Source: Sphingomonas mucosissima (GTDB taxonomy: Bacteria > Pseudomonadota > Alphaproteobacteria > Sphingomonadales > Sphingomonadaceae). From it: a stretch of 64,000 bases of DNA. The translations under genes and the position numbers were made by a program. The stretch's first letter is position 1; each line of letters starts with the position of its first letter. Location: assembly GCF_002197665.1 (NCBI RefSeq), contig NZ_NBBJ01000001.1, positions 1,178,001-1,242,000 of the forward strand, in the 5' to 3' direction. A model generated the notes under the pieces. It ran no database searches and was not told where the DNA came from. It saw only the letters and a list, made by a program, of their open reading frames with translations. Positions 10,291 through 19,190 of this stretch are shown here, one piece after another.

Positions 10291-11298
10291 ATGAAGAATG
10301 CGTATCTTGCTGGGGCGGTCGCCGCGGTTCTTGTCGCGGGGGTTGCCGGCGCGGATGTGAAGCAGGGCGTGGATGCCTGGAGCCGGGGTGACTACAAGGC
10401 AGCCGTCGACATCTGGCGTCCGCTTGCCGCGGCGGGTGACGCGGACGCGCAGTTCAACCTCGGGCAGGCGTTCAAGCTCGGCCGCGGCGTACCCGCAAAT
10501 CTCCCGACCGCGACCGAATGGTTCCGCAAGGCGGCCGCTCAGGGCCATAGCCAAGCCATCGATAATTACGGGCTCGCGCTATTCCAAGACGGGAAGAAGA
10601 CGGAAGCACTGCCGTGGCTGGAAAAATCGGTCGCGCGCGGCGAGCGGCGGGCGCAACTCGTGCTCGGCACCATGTTGTTCAACGCGGATGGCGTACCGCG
10701 CGACTGGGTCCGCGCTTATGCGCTGGTGACCCGCTCGTCGCAGCAGGATCTGCCACAAGCATCGCAAACGCTGGCCCAGATGGATCAATTCATTCCCGAA
10801 GCGCAACGGCAGCAGGGGCTGACGCTTGCCCGCAAATATGAAGCGGACGCTCGCGCACTGGCGATGCGCCTTCCGCCCACGACGCCGGGTGGAACGGTCG
10901 CCAACGCGGCCCCGCCACGCATCACCGCGCCCAGCCCTGCCGCTTCCTCGCCGTATCCCGCGCCAAGCGCGAGAACGTCGCCAGCACCAGCGACGGCAGT
11001 GCGCACCTCCCCGGCGCCCGCCCGGCCCACCACGACGGTCGCGACGCCGCCAGCCACCTCCGCCCCCGAGCGCGCGGCAGCTGCAAGCGGGCCATGGCGG
11101 ATCCAGCTCGGCGCGTTCCGGGACGCAGGCAATGCCCGGACTCTGTGGGGGCAGGTCGGCAGCCGCACCGGCGGCAGCCCCGCTTACGTCCAAGGCGGCG
11201 GGGTCACACGCCTTCAGGCAACAGGGTTCGCATCACGTGCCGCCGCGCAGCAGGCATGCGCAAAGTCCAAGGTCAGCTGCGTCGTCGTTGCGCCCTGA
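10291..11298 (+). CDS. Sel1-repeat and SPOR-domain exported protein
   Basis: 335 residues. It begins with a short signal peptide (MKNAYLAGAVAAVLVAGVAGA). Sel1-like/TPR repeats follow (GDADAQFNLGQAFKLGRGVP, GHSQAIDNYGLALFQDGKKT, then a third) at about 30-165, then a Pro/Thr/Ala-rich linker, then a C-terminal SPOR domain beginning WRIQLGAFRDAGNARTLW and ending SKVSCVVVAP. The layout mirrors the divergent neighbour: repeat domain, disordered linker, SPOR. Septal peptidoglycan binding in the periplasm is inferred from the SPOR family. No catalytic domain is seen. Confidence 0.86.
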   Translation: MKNAYLAGAVAAVLVAGVAGADVKQGVDAWSRGDYKAAVDIWRPLAAAGDADAQFNLGQAFKLGRGVPANLPTATEWFRKAAAQGHSQAIDNYGLALFQDGKKTEALPWLEKSVARGERRAQLVLGTMLFNADGVPRDWVRAYALVTRSSQQDLPQASQTLAQMDQFIPEAQRQQGLTLARKYEADARALAMRLPPTTPGGTVANAAPPRITAPSPAASSPYPAPSARTSPAPATAVRTSPAPARPTTTVATPPATSAPERAAAASGPWRIQLGAFRDAGNARTLWGQVGSRTGGSPAYVQGGGVTRLQATGFASRAAAQQACAKSKVSCVVVAP

Positions 11299-11312
11299 CG
11301 GCGCAAGGCTGT

Positions 11313-11534
11313 TCAGACGATCCCGCCGCCGAGCATGAGCCGAAGGGCGAAGATGATGATCAGCACGATGTTGAGGTTACGGCCGGCGTTTCCGGAAGAA
11401 AGCGCGCCGACTGCCGCACCCACGATGCCGATCGGGATCACCAGCCAGTTCATCCAGCCTAGCAAGGGCATGAACGCGACAAGGCCCAGCACAAGGGTGA
11501 CGAGGCCAATCAGGATCGAAACGATGTTGAGCAT
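11313..11534 (-). CDS. Small integral membrane protein, function unknown
   Basis: 73 residues, mostly hydrophobic, with three likely membrane segments: about 3-22 (IVSILIGLVTLVLGLVAFM), 26-48, and 55-72 (LNIVLIIIFALRLMLGG). The short polar stretch SSGNAGRN separates the last two. I do not recognise the family. It ends 14 bases from the convergent SPOR gene and diverges from the lipoprotein gene to its right, with about 50-85 bases for promoters. Confidence 0.7.
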   Translation of the reverse strand: MLNIVSILIGLVTLVLGLVAFMPLLGWMNWLVIPIGIVGAAVGALSSGNAGRNLNIVLIIIFALRLMLGGGIV

Positions 11535-11618
11535 GGCCTCAACATGGAGGGACAGTCAGTGTGTTACAAGGGCGAGACACATAGGATGCCACTGTCGCGC
11601 GGCTCTCGTCATGGCGTG

Positions 11619-12389
11619 ATGCCGGCGGAAACCCGACTTCGCAACGGATTGCGTAGCACCGGTATCAGCACGTTAGCCGCGCTGGCCCTGCTCACCGCCT
11701 CGTGCGGCCAATCATCGGACGAGCAACCGGGCGACGCCACTGCAGCTGCAAACCGCACGCAAGGCGACGGGACGCTGGCGGAGAAGGACCCGGTGCTCGC
11801 CGGCGCGCTGCGGGATCAGATCATGGTTGATCCCAAGCTGGTGCAGCAGGCCAATGCGGATACGCTCCGTCCCCCCGCCCAACCCGAATCACTCGCGCTT
11901 CCGCCCGAGACGATCGCGGACGCCGCGTTCAAACCCGCCGCAGGCGCGCTGCGGTCAGCGCCCGCCCCCGGCGGCAGTTGCCCCCAATGCACGGCGGCTA
12001 AGCGGGCGCTCACCCTCGGCGCCCTTGCCGCTACCCAAGGCGCCTCGGCCAATTGCGTACGAAACGTCGCTTATTCCACCGATTGGGCCAATCGATTGCC
12101 GCAAGCGGTGCCGCTATACCCCGACGCGCGGGTGACCGAGGCGGCCGGCGCGGACCAGCAAGGGTGCGCGCTGCGTGTGGTAAGCTTCGTCAGCGCAGCG
12201 CCGATGCAGCGGCTGCTTGACTGGTATTACACCCGCACTGCCGAAGCCGGCTATCGCACCGGTCATGGTGTCGAGGGAGATGAGCACATCCTTGCCGGCA
12301 CTCGCCCATCGGCGGCCTTCATGCTCAGGTTGCGGCCACGCTCCGCAGGGGGCACGAATGTCGACCTGATGGTCGACGACGCACGCTGA
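11619..12389 (+). CDS. Putative lipoprotein, function unknown
   Basis: 256 residues from the ATG at 11619. That start places a signal peptide with lipobox ALLTASC (Cys about residue 29) close to the N-terminus. An in-frame ATG at 11586 has a somewhat better upstream purine run but would lengthen the n-region. After the lipobox comes a low-complexity segment. It is followed by a globular part with CPQCTAAKRAL (a CxxC pair), ANCVRNVAYSTDWANRLP and GCALRVVSFVSAAPMQRLLDWYYTRT. The family is not recognised. crcB follows on the same strand after 42 bases. Confidence 0.72.
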   Translation: MPAETRLRNGLRSTGISTLAALALLTASCGQSSDEQPGDATAAANRTQGDGTLAEKDPVLAGALRDQIMVDPKLVQQANADTLRPPAQPESLALPPETIADAAFKPAAGALRSAPAPGGSCPQCTAAKRALTLGALAATQGASANCVRNVAYSTDWANRLPQAVPLYPDARVTEAAGADQQGCALRVVSFVSAAPMQRLLDWYYTRTAEAGYRTGHGVEGDEHILAGTRPSAAFMLRLRPRSAGGTNVDLMVDDAR

Positions 12390-12431
12390 CCACCCCTTCC
12401 GCGTTGCTGTCCATGGGTCTAGGGCGGGAGA

Positions 12432-12806
12432 ATGAATGCATTGTTTCTGGTGATGGCGGGCGGCGCGATCGGCGCCGGGCTGCGCCATCTTGTTGGCCGC
12501 GCGACGCTGTCGGCGTTCGGCGCCGCCTGGCCGTGGGGTACGCTGTTCGTTAATATCGCGGGCGGGTTTGCCATGGGGCTGCTCGCCGCGTCGGTCGCGC
12601 GGGTCGCGAATGGGGAAACGTGGCGCCTGTTCTTGGCCGTGGGCGTGCTTGGCGGCTTTACGACGTTTTCGGCCTTCTCTTTTGATGCGGTGGTCATGAT
12701 GGAGCGTGGCGCCTGGGTGCAGATGCTCGCCTATGTGCTGATCTCCGTCATCGGGTCGATCGCGGCGCTGGCGGTGGGATTCGGTCTGGCGAGGTCGGCG
12801 GCATGA
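12432..12806 (+). CDS. crcB: Fluoride ion channel CrcB/Fluc
   Basis: 124 residues with four membrane segments. Family hallmarks are GGAIGAGLRHLVG at the N-terminus, WGTLFVNIAGGFAMG with the conserved Asn, and GVLGGFTTFSAFSFDAV with the pore Phe/Thr/Ser residues. Fluc proteins form dual-topology dimers that export fluoride from the cytosol. The 42-base upstream gap shows no fluoride riboswitch. Its last 4 bases overlap the start of the pseudouridine synthase (ATGA at 12803-12806), so the two are co-translated. Confidence 0.95.
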   Translation: MNALFLVMAGGAIGAGLRHLVGRATLSAFGAAWPWGTLFVNIAGGFAMGLLAASVARVANGETWRLFLAVGVLGGFTTFSAFSFDAVVMMERGAWVQMLAYVLISVIGSIAALAVGFGLARSAA

Positions 12807-13891
12807 GCGAGTCGGTTCGCCAGTTCACCGTCGGCACGGACGACGATGGCATTCGTGTCGATCGCTGGTGCAAGCGGCACCTTCCGGACACGAGCTTTAC
12901 CACCGTCGCGAAATGGGCGCGCACCGGTCAGCTTCGCCTCGACGGCGCCCGCGTCGGGCCCGGCGATCGGGTCGTATCGGGTCAGGTGCTTCGGGTTCCA
13001 CCGGCCGAACCGGTCCGCGTCGATGTTCGGCCCAAGCGTGAGCGTCCGCCGATCAGCGGGGATGAAGCCGCGTTCGCGCGCGACATGGTGGTCCACAAGG
13101 ATCAAGCCGCGCTGGTGCTGAACAAGCCGCCCGGCCTTGCGACTCAGGGCGGCACCAAGACGACGTCCCACGTCGATGGCCTGCTCGATGCGCTGCAGTT
13201 CGAATCGGAAGGGCGGCCCAAGCTCGTTCACCGGCTGGACAAGGACACCTCGGGTGCCCTGCTGGTCGCCAGATCGGCACGGGCGGCGGCTTTCTTCGCC
13301 AAGGCGTTCTCCAGCCGCTCGGCAAAGAAGGTTTATTGGGCGCTGGTCGTCGGTGTTCCCTCGATCGACGACGGTACCGTCGACCTCCCCATCGCGAAGC
13401 AGCCGGGCACCGGCGGCGAGAAGATGCACGTCGATGAGGAGAACGGTCAGCCCTCCCGCAGCCGCTATCGCGTGATCGAGCGTGCGGGCAATCGCGCGTG
13501 CTGGGTGGAATTGCAGCCGTTCACCGGCCGCACCCATCAGCTGCGCGTCCATATGGCGGCGATCGGCCATCCTATTGTGGGCGACGGCAAATATGGCGGG
13601 CCGGCGGCCTTCCTCACCGGTGGAATAAGCCGCAAGATGCATCTGCACGCACGGCGCATCCGTGTTGATCACCCGGACGGCGGCGTCATCGATGTCACCG
13701 CCGAACTGCCCACGCACTTCGCCGAAAGCCTCACCAACCTCGGCTTCGAGGAGGCGCAAGGTGACGCCATGCCGTCTGATACGCGCCCGCCGATCACGCG
13801 GGAGATCCGCAAGGCCCAGGCGCGTGCGCATGCCAAGCAAGTGCGCAAGGGTCGCCGCGGCGAGCGTCGCGGCCGTGGATCTTCGGAATAG
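12803..13891 (+). CDS. RluA-family 23S rRNA pseudouridine synthase (RluC/RluD type)
   Basis: 362 residues. An N-terminal S4 RNA-binding domain (about 10-90; VDRWCKRHLPDTSF) is followed by the RluA catalytic domain with LVHRLDKDTSGALLVARSA, whose Asp is the nucleophile, and FTGRTHQLRVHMAAIGHPI. It converts uridines in 23S rRNA to pseudouridine; RluC versus RluD specificity cannot be settled here. The tail after about 330 is Arg/Lys-rich (RKGRRGERRGRG), probably an RNA-binding extension. Translationally coupled to crcB. Confidence 0.92.
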   Translation: MSESVRQFTVGTDDDGIRVDRWCKRHLPDTSFTTVAKWARTGQLRLDGARVGPGDRVVSGQVLRVPPAEPVRVDVRPKRERPPISGDEAAFARDMVVHKDQAALVLNKPPGLATQGGTKTTSHVDGLLDALQFESEGRPKLVHRLDKDTSGALLVARSARAAAFFAKAFSSRSAKKVYWALVVGVPSIDDGTVDLPIAKQPGTGGEKMHVDEENGQPSRSRYRVIERAGNRACWVELQPFTGRTHQLRVHMAAIGHPIVGDGKYGGPAAFLTGGISRKMHLHARRIRVDHPDGGVIDVTAELPTHFAESLTNLGFEEAQGDAMPSDTRPPITREIRKAQARAHAKQVRKGRRGERRGRGSSE

Positions 13892-13934
13892 CGCGCTGCC
13901 ACTGACCGTGTCGTGTAAATCAAGGGGCTCCGCA

Positions 13935-13957
13935 GGCCTGTCTCTATCGGACAGGCC
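13935..13957. terminator. Hairpin downstream of the pseudouridine synthase gene
   Basis: GGCCTGTC and GACAGGCC form a perfect 8-bp stem around a 7-base loop, 44 bases after the stop at 13891. There is no T-run after it, so it may be a weak terminator or a 3' stabilising hairpin. Confidence 0.4.
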
Positions 13958-14103
13958 ACCTCTCCGGCGACGCGCACCGAATGCCGGCGGCAACGGGATC
14001 ATCGGGGCGCCCTAAAGCGACAGCCTGCGGGCGTGATCCCACCCGCCTCCTCCGGTCATGACGGTGCAACGCCTCGCTGGGGCGGGGAGCAGCCAACGCT
14101 CAC

Positions 14104-14131
14104 CGCGCTTCATCAATCCTGATGAAGCGCG
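14104..14131. terminator. Long perfect hairpin between convergent genes
   Basis: CGCGCTTCATCA, loop ATCC, TGATGAAGCGCG: a perfect 12-bp stem. It lies just past the end of the minus-strand membrane gene (stop at 14142) and downstream of the plus-strand pseudouridine synthase gene, where a bidirectional terminator would be expected. No T-run follows on either strand. Confidence 0.5.
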
Positions 14132-14141
14132 CGCCTCCTCG

Positions 14142-14354
14142 TCAGAGTGTCAGCGCAATCAGCGGCTGTCCGATCGACAGGCCGATGGCATGGGCAAACA
14201 ACAGCAACGATACACCAGCGGTCACACCTACCAGCACATAGCCAAGGTACGTCACCATTGGCGGGTTCGGGCGCTTCAGCTTCGCATTCTGCGACGCCCC
14301 CGAAAAAATGAAGCTCACCAACAAACCATATACGAATACTGCCGCGCCGACCAT
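14142..14354 (-). CDS. Small two-helix membrane protein, function unknown
   Basis: 70 residues from the ATG at 14352-14354. Two hydrophobic segments (MVGAAVFVYGLLVSFIFSGA and VTYLGYVLVGVTAGVSLLLF) flank a basic linker QNAKLKRPNPP. The stretch AGGAATGG about 10 bases upstream can serve as ribosome binding site. A longer reading from a TTG at 14414 adds a polar segment unlikely to belong. No family recognised; it resembles small conserved membrane proteins near housekeeping genes in sphingomonads. Confidence 0.62.
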   Translation of the reverse strand: MVGAAVFVYGLLVSFIFSGASQNAKLKRPNPPMVTYLGYVLVGVTAGVSLLLFAHAIGLSIGQPLIALTL

Positions 14355-14534
14355 CGCCGTACCATTCCTGATAGAGATATGTGAGGCTCGCCCCCCCGGG
14401 CCCGCGCTCGCCAATTTGCCTTGGTGGAACTATAAAGTCCATGTGTCACCAAAGAGTTGACGACTGTTTGATCGCATATCGCGACCGCCTTGTCGTGGCT
14501 GGCGCCGTTCGTCAGGCTAGGCCATAGGCGCCCT

Positions 14535-14744
14535 ATGGCAACTGATCTCGCCCGCTCGCGCTGGCTCATCCTGGTGCTCGTCCGCTTGGCTACCGCCGCC
14601 GCTGCCGTTCTCGGCATCATCCTGCTGGCGCGTTCGGAGGACGTGCCAGGCAGGATCCTTGGCGGCGCCGTCGTACTGAGCGCCCTGTGGAGCATGGCCG
14701 TGCTACCCAGAGCGTTGGCGCGCCGTTGGCGGAGTCCGTCGTAA
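14535..14744 (+). CDS. Small membrane protein coupled to the ATP12 chaperone gene
   Basis: 69 residues from the ATG at 14535. Two hydrophobic helices (WLILVLVRLATAAAAVLGII and LGGAVVLSALWSMAVLP) are flanked by Arg-rich ends, ending ALARRWRSPS. Its stop TAA shares one base with the ATG of the next gene (TAATG, 14742-14746), which implies coupled translation. The family is not recognised; the context next to an F1-ATPase assembly chaperone is suggestive only. Confidence 0.65.
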   Translation: MATDLARSRWLILVLVRLATAAAAVLGIILLARSEDVPGRILGGAVVLSALWSMAVLPRALARRWRSPS

Positions 14745-15427
14745 TGAAGCGCTTCTGGGCAGATGTCGCAATAGATACCGATGGCGTGATTCGCCTCGAT
14801 GGTCGCCCCGTGCGCACGCCGGGCCGTGCGCCGCTCGCCCTTCCTACCCCGGCCCTGGCCGATGCCATTGCTGACGAGTGGCGCGCCGTTGGGGACACCA
14901 TCGATCCTCGTGCGATGCCGCTCACCGGCCTCGCCAATGCTGCCATCGATCGCGTTGCTCCCGATCCGCAGGCATTTGCAGCGGGCCTTGCCGCTTATGC
15001 GGAAAGCGACTTGCTTTGTTATCGTGCGGAAGCGCCGGCAGAACTCGTCACTCGGGAAGAAGCGGCGTGGGATCCGCTGCTCGCCTGGGCGCGCAAGCGG
15101 TACGACATCCACTTCGAGACGATCAGCGGCGTGATGCACCAGCCACAGCCCGCGGCCACCATCGCCCGGCTTGCCGATGCGGTCGCGAGTCGCCCGCCGT
15201 TCGAGCTCGTCGCCCTTCAGCCGATCGTCACCATCGCCGGAACCCTCGTTGGCGCCCTCGCGCTAGCAGAAAAAGCGATTAGCGCGGACGATCTCTGGTC
15301 AGCCGCCATTGTTGACGAAACCTGGCAGGCCGAGTTGTGGGGCGAGGATCCGGAAGCTGCAAAGGCGCGCGCCGCACGCCGGCAGGACTTCGACTCGGCG
15401 GTGCGCTTCCTCTCGCTGCTCGAGTAG
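14744..15427 (+). CDS. ATP12-family F1-ATPase assembly chaperone
   Basis: 227 residues from the ATG at 14744 (MKRFWADVAIDTDGVIRLDG). The segments LDGRPVRTPGRAPLALPT, RAMPLTGLANAAIDRV, ESDLLCYRAEAP and PLLAWARKRYDIHFETISG are characteristic of the ATP12 family, which in mitochondria binds the F1 alpha subunit before assembly. Alphaproteobacteria keep a homologue; a similar cytosolic role in ATP synthase assembly is inferred. The gene converges with gmk (4 bases between stops). Confidence 0.93.
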   Translation: MKRFWADVAIDTDGVIRLDGRPVRTPGRAPLALPTPALADAIADEWRAVGDTIDPRAMPLTGLANAAIDRVAPDPQAFAAGLAAYAESDLLCYRAEAPAELVTREEAAWDPLLAWARKRYDIHFETISGVMHQPQPAATIARLADAVASRPPFELVALQPIVTIAGTLVGALALAEKAISADDLWSAAIVDETWQAELWGEDPEAAKARAARRQDFDSAVRFLSLLE

Positions 15428-15431
15428 CGCC

Positions 15432-16106
15432 TCAGGCGGGATCGTTGGCTGCACTATGCTTCAGAAGGCTGCGGATGAAGCCGATAATGCCGGTCTGCCG
15501 CGAACGCTTGAGCCGCTCCGCTGCCAGGATCATGCGCACGCACTGGAAGCAATGCTCAAGGTCGTCGTTGACCAGGACATAGTCATAACCGTCCCAGTGG
15601 CTCACTTCATTCGCGGCCCGCGCCATGCGCGCGTCGATCACTTCCTGGCTATCGGTGGCGCGCTTCTGCAATCGGTCGCGCAATGCCGCCATCGACGGCG
15701 GCAGGATGAACACTCGGACTACGTCACCGCCGGCCAGCTGGTGCAATTGCTGCGCACCCTGCCAATCGATGTCGAACAGGATGTCATGGCCTTCGCTGAG
15801 CGTGTGAAAAACGTCAGCCTTGGGCGTGCCATATCGATTGTCGAAGACGTGCGCCCATTCGAGGAATTCGTGGTTACCCACCATTTCGCGGAATTTCTCG
15901 AGCGAGACGAAGTTATAGTCCTTGCCATCCACCTCACCAGGGCGAATCGGCCGCGTCGTGTAGGAAACCGACATCGAAAGCTCGGGCTCGGCCGCGAGCA
16001 ACTTTTGCGCAATGGTGGATTTGCCGGCGCCCGATGGCGAAGAAAGAACGAACAGCACACCGCGCCGGCGCATGCCGTGCGGATCGGTGGGGGTGGAAGC
16101 GGCCAT
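15432..16106 (-). CDS. gmk: Guanylate kinase
   Basis: 224 residues. It phosphorylates GMP to GDP with ATP. The P-loop is LSSPSGAGKST (about 20-30), followed by VSYTTRPIRPGEVDGKDYNFV, the GMP-binding signature, and ILFDIDWQGAQQL further on. It has a short N-terminal extension (MAASTPTDPHG) relative to E. coli; an internal ATG at 16073 (MRRRGVLF) is an alternative start. Confidence 0.96.
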   Translation of the reverse strand: MAASTPTDPHGMRRRGVLFVLSSPSGAGKSTIAQKLLAAEPELSMSVSYTTRPIRPGEVDGKDYNFVSLEKFREMVGNHEFLEWAHVFDNRYGTPKADVFHTLSEGHDILFDIDWQGAQQLHQLAGGDVVRVFILPPSMAALRDRLQKRATDSQEVIDARMARAANEVSHWDGYDYVLVNDDLEHCFQCVRMILAAERLKRSRQTGIIGFIRSLLKHSAANDPA

Positions 16107-16249
16107 GCGCGCTACTGCCGCGCGAGAGGCGCCAGCGTCAAGGCCGAGTCAGCTACTGGCCGAAATCGGCCGTTTCGTGCCGGAGCACGCCTGTTCGGGT
16201 CAACGAGCAGGCCGGCGGCATCCGAGAGGATGCCGCGATCGGCCGCCGT

Positions 16250-16465
16250 TCAGCGCATTCCGCGCGCAGTGCCGCCCTTCCCGGTCTTGCGCCGGTCCAG
16301 CATCTTCTTGGCGACATAACCACCGCCCAGCAGCAGGCCCAACGGCCCCGTACGTGTTACCGCCCGGGCAGCGATCATGCCGATAGCCGCGCCCTTAAGC
16401 CCACCGCGGCCGTCGCGCCGATCCACTTCCTTGCCAACAAACGCGCCGATGAGGGTGCGAAGCAT
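16250..16465 (-). CDS. Small glycine-rich hypothetical protein
   Basis: 71 residues from the ATG at 16463-16465, with AAAGGGAATAAC just upstream as ribosome binding site. It starts MLRTLIGAFVGKEVDRRDG and has a weakly hydrophobic Gly/Ala/Leu centre (LGLLLGGGYVAKKML), then a basic tail (DRRKTGKGGTARGMR). It may associate with the membrane. No family recognised. It lies between gmk and fumC, all on the minus strand. Confidence 0.6.
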   Translation of the reverse strand: MLRTLIGAFVGKEVDRRDGRGGLKGAAIGMIAARAVTRTGPLGLLLGGGYVAKKMLDRRKTGKGGTARGMR

Positions 16466-16511
16466 GTTATTCCCTTTCCGATATGATCTTGTTGAACCCC
16501 ACGCCTGGCGA

Positions 16512-17900
16512 TCAGGTTCCCAGCATCGCTTCGGGCCGCACGACTCGATCGAACGTCGCCTCATCCACCAGCCCCAGCGCGACGCCTGCTTCCTTCAGGG
16601 TAAGTCCTTCTGAATGCGCATATTTCGCGATCTTGGCCGCATTGTCGTAGCCGATCTCGGGCGCGAGGGCGGTTACCAGCATCAGCGAACGGTCGAGCAA
16701 ATCGGCGATACGCCGCTCATCCGCCTCAAGATCGTCCACGCACCGTTCCGCAAAGCTTTCCATGCCAACCGCAAGCAAGTCCATCGATCGCAGCACAGCT
16801 GCGCCTATCAACGGCTTGAAAACATTCAGTTCCAAGTGGCCCTGCATGCCGCCCACCGTTATCGCCGTGTGGTTTCCGATCACTTGCGCCGCCACCATGG
16901 TCAGCATTTCTACCTGCGTCGGGTTTACCTTTCCCGGCATGATGGAGCTGCCCGGCTCATTCGCCGCAAGGATCAGCTCACCAATGCCGCAGCGTGGCCC
17001 AGACCCGAGTAACCTAATGTCATTGGCAATTTTCGTCAGCGCCACGGCAAGTGTATTCAGCCGCCCCGACAATTCTACCAAAGTGTCGTTGCTGGCGAGC
17101 GCCTCGAACTTGTTAGGTGCCGTTTCGAACGGCAAGCCAGTAAGATCTGAGAGCTCACCTGCAACGTCTTCCGCAAAGCCCTGAGGAGCATTGAGGCCTG
17201 TCCCGACAGCGGTACCACCTTGCGCAAGGCGTGAGACGCCGTGCGCGATCAGCGGCTCGATCCTTGTTCGCGCGAGCCGCACCTGCGTGTGATATCCCGA
17301 GAACTCATCGCCCAGCGTCAGCGGCGTAGCGTCCTGCATATGCGTGCGGCCGATCTTCACAATCCGTTGCCAAGCATCAGCCTTGGCGCCCAGCGCTTGC
17401 TCTAGACGCTCCAGCGCAGGCAGCAGCCGGCGGGTTGCTGCCAGGGCAGCCGCTACGTGCAGGGCGGTTGGGAACGAGTCGTTCGATGATTGCCCGCGGT
17501 TGACGTCATCATTCGGGTGAACGGGGGACTTTCCGCCGCGGCTGCCGGTCAAGGCTTCGTTGGCCCGCCCGGCGATCACTTCGTTGACGTTCATGTTGCT
17601 TTGCGTGCCGCTGCCGGTCTGCCAGATCACCAGCGGAAACTGATCATCCAGCTTGCCCGAAACTACTTCAGCCGCGGCAGCCTCAATCGCGTCCGCCTTC
17701 TTTGGCTCAAGCCCGTGTTTCCGATTAACTCGCGCGGCGGCCTGTTTCACGAACGCCAGTGCGTGAATGATCGCGATCGGCATCCGCTCGGTTGGCGGAA
17801 AAGGGAAATTCTCGATCGAGCGCTGGGTCTGCGCACCCCAATATGCATCCGACGGCACCTCGATGGCGCCGATCGAGTCAGTTTCTGTCCGCGTGGGCAT
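16512..17900 (-). CDS. fumC: Class II fumarate hydratase
   Basis: 462 residues from the ATG at 17898-17900 ([16 protein letters not shown]). It catalyses reversible fumarate/malate hydration in the TCA cycle. Visible are [14 protein letters not shown], the active-site region [13 protein letters not shown], and the fumarase/argininosuccinate-lyase signature [13 protein letters not shown], preceding [17 protein letters not shown]. Length and motifs fit the oxygen-stable iron-free fumarase C. It lies on the same strand as sspB but about 100 bases apart. Confidence 0.96.
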   Translation of the reverse strand: MPTRTETDSIGAIEVPSDAYWGAQTQRSIENFPFPPTERMPIAIIHALAFVKQAAARVNRKHGLEPKKADAIEAAAAEVVSGKLDDQFPLVIWQTGSGTQSNMNVNEVIAGRANEALTGSRGGKSPVHPNDDVNRGQSSNDSFPTALHVAAALAATRRLLPALERLEQALGAKADAWQRIVKIGRTHMQDATPLTLGDEFSGYHTQVRLARTRIEPLIAHGVSRLAQGGTAVGTGLNAPQGFAEDVAGELSDLTGLPFETAPNKFEALASNDTLVELSGRLNTLAVALTKIANDIRLLGSGPRCGIGELILAANEPGSSIMPGKVNPTQVEMLTMVAAQVIGNHTAITVGGMQGHLELNVFKPLIGAAVLRSMDLLAVGMESFAERCVDDLEADERRIADLLDRSLMLVTALAPEIGYDNAAKIAKYAHSEGLTLKEAGVALGLVDEATFDRVVRPEAMLGT

Positions 17901-17998
17901 AACGTTACGTTCCCGCAAAAAGCAGGACGACAAGCATCAAGCGCGCACTTCGGTTGCATTCGGTCGCCGGCGCTATCCGCCGAACGACCGGCCGCCGC

Positions 17999-18484
17999 TC
18001 ATTTTTTACGCTTGAAATCCACGCTGACGACGTTCGACCCGTCCTCACTGGAGGGCGCTGGCGAGCCATCGTTCTCTGCCGGATCATGCGGCTCTGGGCC
18101 GTCGCCAGGACCTTCCTGCGCCTGGAAGCGCAGCTCGAAATTCACCGCGGGATCATGGAAGCCAGTGATGGCGGAATACGGGATCACCAGCTTGGAAGGC
18201 ACCTGATTGAAGCTGAGTCCCACGGAGAACCGCTCACCGTCGACCATCAGGTCCCAGAAACGGTTCTGGAGCACGATCGTCATCTCGTCAGGGAAGCGCT
18301 CGATCAGCCGTTTGGGGATATCTACGCCGGCCGCCTGGGTCTTGAAGGTGATGTAGAAATGGTGCTCGCCGGGCAAGCCGCCACCCGTCGCGACCGAGCC
18401 GAGCACGCGTGCAACAACGGCGCGCAGCGCCTCCTGTACGATTTCGTCGTACGGAATCAGGCTATCGGGTGCTTGGTCGTCCAT
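17999..18484 (-). CDS. sspB: SspB-family ClpXP adaptor
   Basis: 161 residues from the ATG at 18482-18484; an ATG three codons upstream (18493) is also possible. The core begins PDSLIPYDEIVQEALRAVV and contains FYITFKTQAAGVDIP, LQNRFWDLMVDGERFSVGL and VPSKLVIPYSAITGFHDP. These are typical of alpha-proteobacterial SspB, which delivers ssrA-tagged and other substrates to ClpXP. A flexible acidic linker follows, then a C-terminal ClpX-binding tail, NVVSVDFKRKK. It is divergent from hisB with 72 bases between starts. Confidence 0.93.
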   Translation of the reverse strand: MDDQAPDSLIPYDEIVQEALRAVVARVLGSVATGGGLPGEHHFYITFKTQAAGVDIPKRLIERFPDEMTIVLQNRFWDLMVDGERFSVGLSFNQVPSKLVIPYSAITGFHDPAVNFELRFQAQEGPGDGPEPHDPAENDGSPAPSSEDGSNVVSVDFKRKK

Positions 18485-18556
18485 CCGCGCCATGGGTAAC
18501 GGTCGCAAACGGCTGGTCAAGATTGCATGACGCACAGGCGTCGCTATGTGCGCGCA

Positions 18557-19144
18557 ATGCGCACCGCCACGATCCGTCGCGACACCAGCGAAACAAAGAT
18601 TGCAGTGACCGTCAATCTTGATGGCACCGGCAATTACCACATCTCCACTGGGGTGGGATTCTTCGACCATATGCTGGAGCAATTGTCGCGGCATTCGCTG
18701 ATCGACCTGGAGGTGGAGACCAAGGGCGATCTGCACATCGATCAGCATCATACCGTGGAGGACACCGGGATCGCGATCGGCGAGGCCATCGCACGGGCGC
18801 TCGGCGACAAGCGGGGCATCAGGCGGTACGGCGACGCCCTTTCGCCCATGGACGAGACGCTGACGCAGGTCGCGCTCGACATCTCCGGGCGGCCCTGGCT
18901 GGTGTGGAAGACGGATTTCACCCAGAAGAAGCTGGGCGAGATGGACACCGAATTGTTCAAGCACTGGTTCCACAGCTTCGCGCAAGCAGCCGGGATCACG
19001 CTTCACGTCGAGACGCTTCACGGCGAGAACAACCATCACATCGCCGAGAGCGCCTTCAAAGGCCTCGCGCGCGCACTTCGCCAGGCGATCGAGATCGATC
19101 CGCGGAAGGCAGACGCCATTCCCTCGACCAAGGGGGTGTTGTGA
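18557..19144 (+). CDS. hisB: Imidazoleglycerol-phosphate dehydratase
   Basis: 195 residues from the ATG at 18557 ([15 protein letters not shown]). It dehydrates IGP in histidine synthesis. Metal-binding motifs are [35 protein letters not shown] and a C-terminal [19 protein letters not shown]. It is monofunctional (no phosphatase domain). It is first in a cluster with hisH, hisA, hisF and hisE. Confidence 0.97.
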   Translation: MRTATIRRDTSETKIAVTVNLDGTGNYHISTGVGFFDHMLEQLSRHSLIDLEVETKGDLHIDQHHTVEDTGIAIGEAIARALGDKRGIRRYGDALSPMDETLTQVALDISGRPWLVWKTDFTQKKLGEMDTELFKHWFHSFAQAAGITLHVETLHGENNHHIAESAFKGLARALRQAIEIDPRKADAIPSTKGVL

Positions 19145-19190
19145 CACGGCGCCTCAATGATCCTTCGTTCGCTGTAGCGAGAGGCATCTG

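Noticed and set aside
12390-12431. Fluoride riboswitch before crcB
   Set aside because: The 42-base gap is too short and lacks the conserved crcB-motif core.
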